This document shows positions 16,606 through 21,036 of a DNA stretch of 21,036 nt, one piece after another; positions within the stretch are counted from its first letter, which is position 1; each line of letters starts with the position of its first letter. The translations under genes and the position numbers were made by a program. The notes beneath the pieces were generated by a model. That model saw only the letters and a program-made list of their open reading frames with translations. It ran no database searches and was not told the origin of the DNA. The stretch is from DASRAJ01 sp039920305 (GTDB lineage: Bacteria > Bacteroidota > Bacteroidia > Chitinophagales > UBA10324): contig JBDSEA010000054.1 in assembly GCA_039920305.1 (NCBI GenBank), positions 1 through 21,036 on the forward strand. Reading direction: 5' to 3'.

Positions 16606-17529
16606 GTGGCTAACCAAAAACTTCCCAATCTCATAATAGGTGGCGTGCATAAGGCAGGCACTACATCCGTATTCACCTACCTTGCCATGCATCCTGATGT
16701 CTGCGGATCATCCACGAAGGAAATTGGCTTTTTCATGCCCTTAATGTTTAATAAGGAAATTGGAACCATGGAATCATATTCAAAATACTGGAGCCATTGT
16801 GAAAGTGAAAAAAAATATTTTCTTGAAGCAAGTCCCAGCTATGTCTATGGCAGGGAAGTAATTGGCAGCCGCATTAAGAAGGAGCTGGGTGATCAGGTTA
16901 AGATTATTTTTATTTTAAGGAATCCTGCAGATCGTCTGTATTCTTTTTATCAGCGTAAAAAGGCAAACACCTACCTGGATAGCAACATTACCTTCAAAAC
17001 CTTCGTAGAAGAATCAGTAAAGCTTTCGAATATTGAAATGAGCCAACAACGTGATGATGAAGAAGCCATTCTCTCGCGGGGAATCCGTGAAGGATTTTAT
17101 ATTGAGTATCTGCCTCCATGGTTTGAGAAATTCGGCGGTAACCTTAAGATTCTGTTTTTCGAGGATTTAAAAAATGATGCCTCATCTTTCATGAAGGGTC
17201 TCTGTAAATGGCTTGAGCTGGACTTTAGTGTATATTCACCCAGCGATTTCAGCATTGAAAACCAAACCATTAGATACCGCAACAAGTGGTTACACAAAAC
17301 TTTATTGAGTGTTAACAAAAAATTTGAATCATTCTGGAGAAAGAACATTCGTTTTAAGCGATTTTTGCGGTCGCTTTACAAGGGTGTGAATGCGGGGGAT
17401 CAAAAGAGTGAGCGTATGAGCGATGAGGAAAGAAATAACCTGAGTCATATTTACAGTCCTTATAATAAACGGTTAGCCGAATTCCTCAAGGGGAAGGGAA
17501 TTAAGCAATTACCGGATTGGTTATCGTGA
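16606..17529 (+). CDS. PAPS-dependent sulfotransferase 5 (divergent)
   Basis: 307 residues from a GTG start. The 5'-phosphosulfate loop is IGGVHKAGTTSVFTYL (Lys16), the KE pair is Lys38-Glu39 (TKEIGFF), and the 3'-phosphate motif is LRNPADRLYSFY (Arg105, Ser113). This is the most divergent copy: His precedes the loop Lys, the central motif reads LEASPSYVYG in place of GEASxxYL, and the C-terminus ends IKQLPDWLS without the RDLS(A/S)W tail found in the other five. It has a Cys at 33 where others have Tyr or Phe. It is soluble. A different acceptor class is likely. Its TGA stop shares its final base with the ATG of the next sulfotransferase, so the two are probably translated together. Confidence 0.88.
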   Translation: MANQKLPNLIIGGVHKAGTTSVFTYLAMHPDVCGSSTKEIGFFMPLMFNKEIGTMESYSKYWSHCESEKKYFLEASPSYVYGREVIGSRIKKELGDQVKIIFILRNPADRLYSFYQRKKANTYLDSNITFKTFVEESVKLSNIEMSQQRDDEEAILSRGIREGFYIEYLPPWFEKFGGNLKILFFEDLKNDASSFMKGLCKWLELDFSVYSPSDFSIENQTIRYRNKWLHKTLLSVNKKFESFWRKNIRFKRFLRSLYKGVNAGDQKSERMSDEERNNLSHIYSPYNKRLAEFLKGKGIKQLPDWLS

Positions 17530-18407
17530 TGGAAAAGTTTCCTAATTTTTTTATTGTAGGCGCCCCTAAGGCAGGTACCACCTCGCTATACTATTATTTA
17601 AAGCGCCATCCTGAGGTATTCATGAGCCCCTTAAAAGAGCCTAATTTTTTCTCCTACCAGGATACCATTGATCAAAATCTCTATCACAAGGAGAAGGGTG
17701 TCGGAACAATCGAAGAATACCGAAGGCTATTTGCTGAAGCCAATGGTCATCATAAAGCTGTTGGTGAGGCAAGCGTCTCCTACCTTTTTTATCCTGCTGT
17801 ATCGAAGCGGATAAAGGCAATGGTGCCTGACGCACATATCATCATGTCATTACGCAATCCCATCGACCGCGCATACTCTCATTATTATATGGAGCATAAG
17901 CTTGGCTACGTGAATGAATCACTCGAGTCCATTGTTTTCAAAAAATCCCGGAATAAGAATGCGCATCTATTCTATCAGCAGTATGTTGAACTGGGGCTCT
18001 ATCATCAGCAGGTGAAGCGTTATCTTGACGCCTTTGGAAAGGAAAGAGTAAAGGTTTTCATTCATGATGACCTCTCGGATAAACTGGAAAGCATGATTCT
18101 TTCTGTTTTTGATTTCCTGAAGATTGACAAGACCCATATCCCCGGACTGGAAGGAAAATACAATACCTATTCAGTACCCCGGAATCCGGTCTTCCGATAC
18201 CTGTATTCACAGAAGAAACTGCGGGAGTTTGCCAAAACCCTTGTGCCTTATGAGAGTGTAGAGGCAGTTAAAAACTTGTTTCTTACCCGTGATCGAAAAG
18301 AGGGAAAGAATGAAGAAATTATTCAGGAATTGAAACGAATTTATACGCCTGACGTAATGGAACTGGAAAAACTGCTCGACAGGGACCTGAGCGCATGGTA
18401 TGAATAA
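17529..18407 (+). CDS. PAPS-dependent sulfotransferase 6
   Basis: 292 residues from ATG 17529, whose first base is the last base of the preceding stop; the TTG at 17517 is a weaker option. The 5'-phosphosulfate loop is VGAPKAGTTSLYYYL (Lys14), the copy closest to the textbook PKxGTT form. The KE pair is Lys36-Glu37 (LKEPNFF), and the 3'-phosphate motif is LRNPIDRAYSHYY (Arg109, Ser117). The C-terminus has ELEKLLDRDLSAWYE. It is soluble. Its stop overlaps the start of the GT4 gene by 8 bases, tying its expression to a glycosyltransferase. Confidence 0.93.
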   Translation: MEKFPNFFIVGAPKAGTTSLYYYLKRHPEVFMSPLKEPNFFSYQDTIDQNLYHKEKGVGTIEEYRRLFAEANGHHKAVGEASVSYLFYPAVSKRIKAMVPDAHIIMSLRNPIDRAYSHYYMEHKLGYVNESLESIVFKKSRNKNAHLFYQQYVELGLYHQQVKRYLDAFGKERVKVFIHDDLSDKLESMILSVFDFLKIDKTHIPGLEGKYNTYSVPRNPVFRYLYSQKKLREFAKTLVPYESVEAVKNLFLTRDRKEGKNEEIIQELKRIYTPDVMELEKLLDRDLSAWYE

Positions 18408-19587
18408 TAACGGGAGATTGCATGTCGCCATGGTAGAACCCATTGGCGGACACAGCGGAAATGATTTTTATGATTTCGGATTGTGCAAGGCAGTAGCAGA
18501 ACAGGGTACTGATCTCGTCTTTTACACATGTGATGAAACAAAACTCGATACGCAGTTTTCTTTTCCCTTTAAAACAGAAAAGCCCTTCAAAAAAATTTAT
18601 GGCAAAGACCTGAAATTATTGCGTGGCATCCGCTACGCACTTGGTTCTTACCAGGCCTCCAGTCATGCCGCTGATTCAGGTTTAAAAGTGGTGCATTTTC
18701 ATGTCTATCATTTTGCCGGCCGCGAATACCTCAACTTTTTACTTTTTAAGAGAAAAGGATTCAGGATCGTCGCCACCATTCATGATGTGGAAAGCTTCGA
18801 TAAATTCGGAGAGAAAACCAATATCTCGAAGTATGCAAAATTCGGGAAATTGATGGACCGCATCATTGTTCACAGTGAATATGCAAAGGAATCTGTAAAA
18901 AAATATTTCCCTCTTTTCCCTGAAGAGAAAATTCACATCGTTCCTCACGGTGATTCCGATTTCCTGTTTAATAAAACCATTGACCGGATGGAAGCACGCC
19001 GGCAGCTGAATCTTCCTTTAGACCAGAAGCTTGTTCTCTTCTTCGGTCAGATAAAGAAAGTAAAAGGACTCGATGTTTTACTGAAGGCATGGTCAAACGT
19101 ATGTGGCAAATTGAAGGGTGCAAAGCTGATGGTTGTGGGAAGGCCATGGAAAGTAGAACAGGACCTGTTTGATACCATTGTGAAAGAAAAAAATCTTGCA
19201 GACGACTGCATTCTCAACTATTCCTATGTCCCCAATGAGGTGATTCCATTGTATTTTGCTGCGGCAGATGTGGTGGTTCTGCCCTACCGCGAGATTTACT
19301 CGAGCGGAGTGATGATCCGCTCGCTCGATTATGGTGCAGCCATCGTGGCATCCGACCTGGATACGTTTAAAAAAATTATTGTTGACGGTGAGAATGGAGT
19401 ATTGTTTAAAAACGAAGATGAGAATGACCTCGCGGAAAAAATTCTTTCCATCATCAATGATGAAACCAAGCTGAACAAGCTTAGAATCAACGCAAAAAAA
19501 ACCGCCGACGAAAAATTCTCATGGCAGCTCATTGGCCAAAAAGTAAATGAGGTTTATAAACTCGCAATGAATGGATCAGCAGCATGA
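18400..19587 (+). CDS. Glycosyltransferase family 4 (GT-B fold)
   Basis: 395 residues of the GT-B retaining type. The N-terminal domain opens RLHVAMVEPIGGHSGNDFYD with a glycine-rich donor/acceptor loop, followed by VVHFHVYHF and TIHDVESF. The C-terminal domain has VPHGDSDF, LVLFFGQIKKVKGLDVLLKA and LMVVGRPW. The EX7E region reads PYREIYSSGVMIRSLDYG: the first Glu (298) is present, but the usual second Glu is Ile306, a variation also seen in other GT4 subgroups. The enzyme should add a sugar to the lipid-linked glycan in the cytoplasm. It overlaps sulfotransferase 6 by 8 bases and the next gene by 17 bases. Confidence 0.9.
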   Translation: MNNNGRLHVAMVEPIGGHSGNDFYDFGLCKAVAEQGTDLVFYTCDETKLDTQFSFPFKTEKPFKKIYGKDLKLLRGIRYALGSYQASSHAADSGLKVVHFHVYHFAGREYLNFLLFKRKGFRIVATIHDVESFDKFGEKTNISKYAKFGKLMDRIIVHSEYAKESVKKYFPLFPEEKIHIVPHGDSDFLFNKTIDRMEARRQLNLPLDQKLVLFFGQIKKVKGLDVLLKAWSNVCGKLKGAKLMVVGRPWKVEQDLFDTIVKEKNLADDCILNYSYVPNEVIPLYFAAADVVVLPYREIYSSGVMIRSLDYGAAIVASDLDTFKKIIVDGENGVLFKNEDENDLAEKILSIINDETKLNKLRINAKKTADEKFSWQLIGQKVNEVYKLAMNGSAA

Positions 19588-20551
19588 GGTTGTATTTATC
19601 ACCGGCGCGGCAGGAATGGTGGGCTCTCACCTGGTTGATTACTACAAAAAAATTCTTCCTTTAAAAAACATCATTGGCACCTGGCACAAGCCAACGATTG
19701 ATGTGGCGGATATTAAGAAAAACTGCATTGCGCGGCGCCTCGATGTTACCTTCCCGGCCAAGGTGCATCAATTCATTAATATGTACCGCCCTTCGAAAGT
19801 CTTTCATCTTGCGGCGCAGAGTTATCCTACTGTTTCGTGGGAGAAGCCGAATGAAACCATCGAAACCAATATGGGCGGCACGGTGAATGTTTTTGAAGCT
19901 GTAAAAAAGATCAGGTTAGAGGAGCCTGAGTATGATCCCATGATCATCGTGGCGTGTTCCAGCGCGGAATATGGCGCTTCGCTTACTCCGGATAATACCC
20001 CAGTAAATGAATCGGCGGCGCTGCTTCCCCTCCATCCATATGGGGTAAGCAAGGTGGGGCAGGATCTGCTTTCATTTCAGTACCACCAAAACTTTGGAAT
20101 CAGGTGCATACGGGTTCGCATCTTCAACACGACCGGTGCGAGAAAAACCAATGACGTTACGAGTGATTTTGTCAAGCGTGCATTTGACATTATGAATGGC
20201 GCTGAAAATATTTTTCGTGTCGGTAACCTTGAAACCAAAAGGGCCATCACCGATGTGCGTGACCTGGTGAATGCGATGGTGCTCCTTTCAGAAAAAGGAA
20301 TCCCCGGTGAAGTATATAATGTGAGCGGAGAGAATGTTTACCGCGTAAGAGACATCATTCCACTCATTGAAAAGGCCATAGGTTTAAAGCTGAATGTACA
20401 GGTAGATCAGAAGCTTTTACGCCCGAGTGATGAAGCAATTATATACGGTGATTCTTCCAGGCTGAAAAATGCCACCGGATGGAAGCAGCAGTTTACGCTT
20501 GAAGAAACCATTATTAATATGTTTCAATACCTGGTTATGAAAAAGACTTGA
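19571..20551 (+). CDS. NAD(P)-dependent sugar epimerase/dehydratase, GDP-4-keto-6-deoxymannose reductase-like
   Basis: 326 residues of the extended short-chain dehydrogenase/reductase family. The nucleotide-binding motif is TGAAGMVGSH (11-20), followed by Ser131 (CSSAEYG) and the catalytic YxxxK pair Tyr157-Lys161 (HPYGVSK). The later segments RVGNLETKRAITDVRDLVNA, GEVYNVSGEN and LLRPSDEAIIYGDSSRLKNATGW resemble GDP-4-dehydro-6-deoxy-D-mannose reductase (Rmd) and its GDP-mannose 4,6-dehydratase relatives. This would supply a GDP-6-deoxyhexose such as GDP-D-rhamnose for the glycan. A matching gmd is not in the window. Rmd against another 4-keto reductase or epimerase cannot be settled from sequence alone. 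It overlaps the GT4 gene by 17 bases. Confidence 0.8.
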   Translation: MDQQHEVVFITGAAGMVGSHLVDYYKKILPLKNIIGTWHKPTIDVADIKKNCIARRLDVTFPAKVHQFINMYRPSKVFHLAAQSYPTVSWEKPNETIETNMGGTVNVFEAVKKIRLEEPEYDPMIIVACSSAEYGASLTPDNTPVNESAALLPLHPYGVSKVGQDLLSFQYHQNFGIRCIRVRIFNTTGARKTNDVTSDFVKRAFDIMNGAENIFRVGNLETKRAITDVRDLVNAMVLLSEKGIPGEVYNVSGENVYRVRDIIPLIEKAIGLKLNVQVDQKLLRPSDEAIIYGDSSRLKNATGWKQQFTLEETIINMFQYLVMKKT

Positions 20552-20636
20552 GCCCCATCTTCTTTTCACCAATAAAGAAGCAATCATTCACGTTTTGGCA
20601 TCATTCTGTATTAAGGGAAACTCAAAATCAATAACC

Positions 20637-20912
20637 ATGAAAAAAATTATTTTAAGTACCGTAATTCTTCTGTCACTTGTTTTTGCTTTCGGAACTTCGA
20701 AGGCACAGGTTGGTATAAGCGTGAATATCGGCTTGCAGCCTGAATGGGGACCCGTAGGTTACGATTATGTGGATTATTACTTTATACCTCAGTATGGAGT
20801 CTATTACTATGTACCTCAAAGAAAATTCATTTATCTGAACAGAGGAAAATGGGTTTTTGCCACAGCCCTTCCCCGGCGATTTGGAACTGTAAATCTCTTC
20901 AACACCCATTGA
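20637..20912 (+). CDS. Small secreted Tyr-rich protein, probably truncated at the C-terminus
   Basis: 91 residues. The start is ATG 20637 with a clean signal peptide MKKIILSTVILLSLVFAFG and likely cleavage after TSKA (residue 23). The mature part (GLQPEWGPVGYDYVDYY, YGVYYYVPQRKFIYLNRGKW, LPRRFGTVNLFN) resembles a family of small Bacteroidota exported proteins that, as I recall them, continue for another 50-70 residues after this point. Here the frame ends NLFNTH-stop exactly where a 24-bp repeat array begins, so the gene has probably lost its 3' part. Function is unknown. It follows the glycan locus by 85 bp and is probably not part of it. Confidence 0.65.
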   Translation: MKKIILSTVILLSLVFAFGTSKAQVGISVNIGLQPEWGPVGYDYVDYYFIPQYGVYYYVPQRKFIYLNRGKWVFATALPRRFGTVNLFNTH

Positions 20913-21036
20913 ATATTTCACACCCAACTGACCCGGTGAATTCACTTCGAACTGACCCGGTGAATTCACACCCAACTGACCCACCCGCAGGAGGCTATTG
21001 AAAGCGTGCTTTTGATCTGACCCGGTGATGTTGTGC
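20910..21036. mobile_element. Possible terminus of an insertion element (continues beyond the window)
   Basis: The sequence from the TG at 20910 onward is repetitive and interrupts a secreted-protein gene. IS21-family elements begin with TG and carry several internal short repeats near each end, which fits what is seen. No transposase is visible within 127 bases, although the minus-strand frame is open from the window end inward. This is a hypothesis only. Confidence 0.28.
20917..20988 (+). repeat. 24-bp tandem repeat array, three units
   Basis: Three head-to-tail 24-base units start at 20917, 20941 and 20965. The shared core is AACTGACCCGGTGAATTCAC read across unit junctions; unit 2 has TTCG where units 1 and 3 have ACCC before it, and unit 3 diverges after GACCC. 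Each junction forms the perfect palindrome GTGAATTCAC (20936-20945 and 20960-20969). A further core, CTGACCCGGTGA, recurs at 21017-21028. There are no unique spacers, so this is not a CRISPR array. Confidence 0.85.

Noticed and set aside
20917..20988. Short regular repeats considered as a CRISPR array
   Set aside because: Units are directly adjacent with no unique spacers, and no cas genes are visible.

Overview
The window looks like a chromosomal segment of a member of the Bacteroidota. The evidence is a C-terminal type IX secretion (T9SS) sorting domain, TAnnTTTG promoter boxes in place of sigma-70 hexamers, and few Shine-Dalgarno sequences. Some proteins also closely resemble Bacteroidota families (NamZ/DUF1343, a helical-repeat protein, a small Tyr-rich secreted protein). 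I saw no tRNA, rRNA or CRISPR array.

Region 1 (1-4.7 kb) is ordinary chromosome. It holds the 3' part of a NamZ-type exo-N-acetylmuramidase and methionyl-tRNA formyltransferase (fmt). Two minus-strand genes follow: a secreted deiodinase-like thioredoxin-fold protein with a T9SS tail, and a helical-repeat protein of unknown function.

Region 2 (4.9-20.5 kb) is a surface or extracellular polysaccharide locus, all on the plus strand. Its order is cysQ (PAP phosphatase), an MBOAT O-acyltransferase, an SGNH-like partner protein, sulfotransferase 1, a Wzx-type flippase, sulfotransferases 2, 3 and 4, a GT2 glycosyltransferase, a Wzy/WaaL-like polymerase or ligase, sulfotransferases 5 and 6, a GT4 glycosyltransferase, and an NDP-sugar reductase/epimerase of the GDP-4-keto-6-deoxymannose reductase type. 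Six PAPS-dependent sulfotransferases in about 10 kb, together with an acyltransferase, flippase and polymerase, point to a heavily sulfated and probably acetylated glycan. None of the six has an obvious signal peptide or membrane helix, so sulfation most likely happens in the cytoplasm before export. CysQ would remove the PAP that these enzymes release. This sulfated-glycan cassette is the most interesting content of the window.

Region 3 (20.6-21.0 kb) has the start of a small secreted Tyr-rich protein that ends early. It runs directly into a 24-bp tandem repeat array, which may be the terminus of an insertion element. The first half of the glycan locus has gaps of about 50-260 bp between genes, several with promoter-like boxes. 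The second half is packed with overlapping starts and stops. The locus is therefore probably several transcription units rather than one operon.
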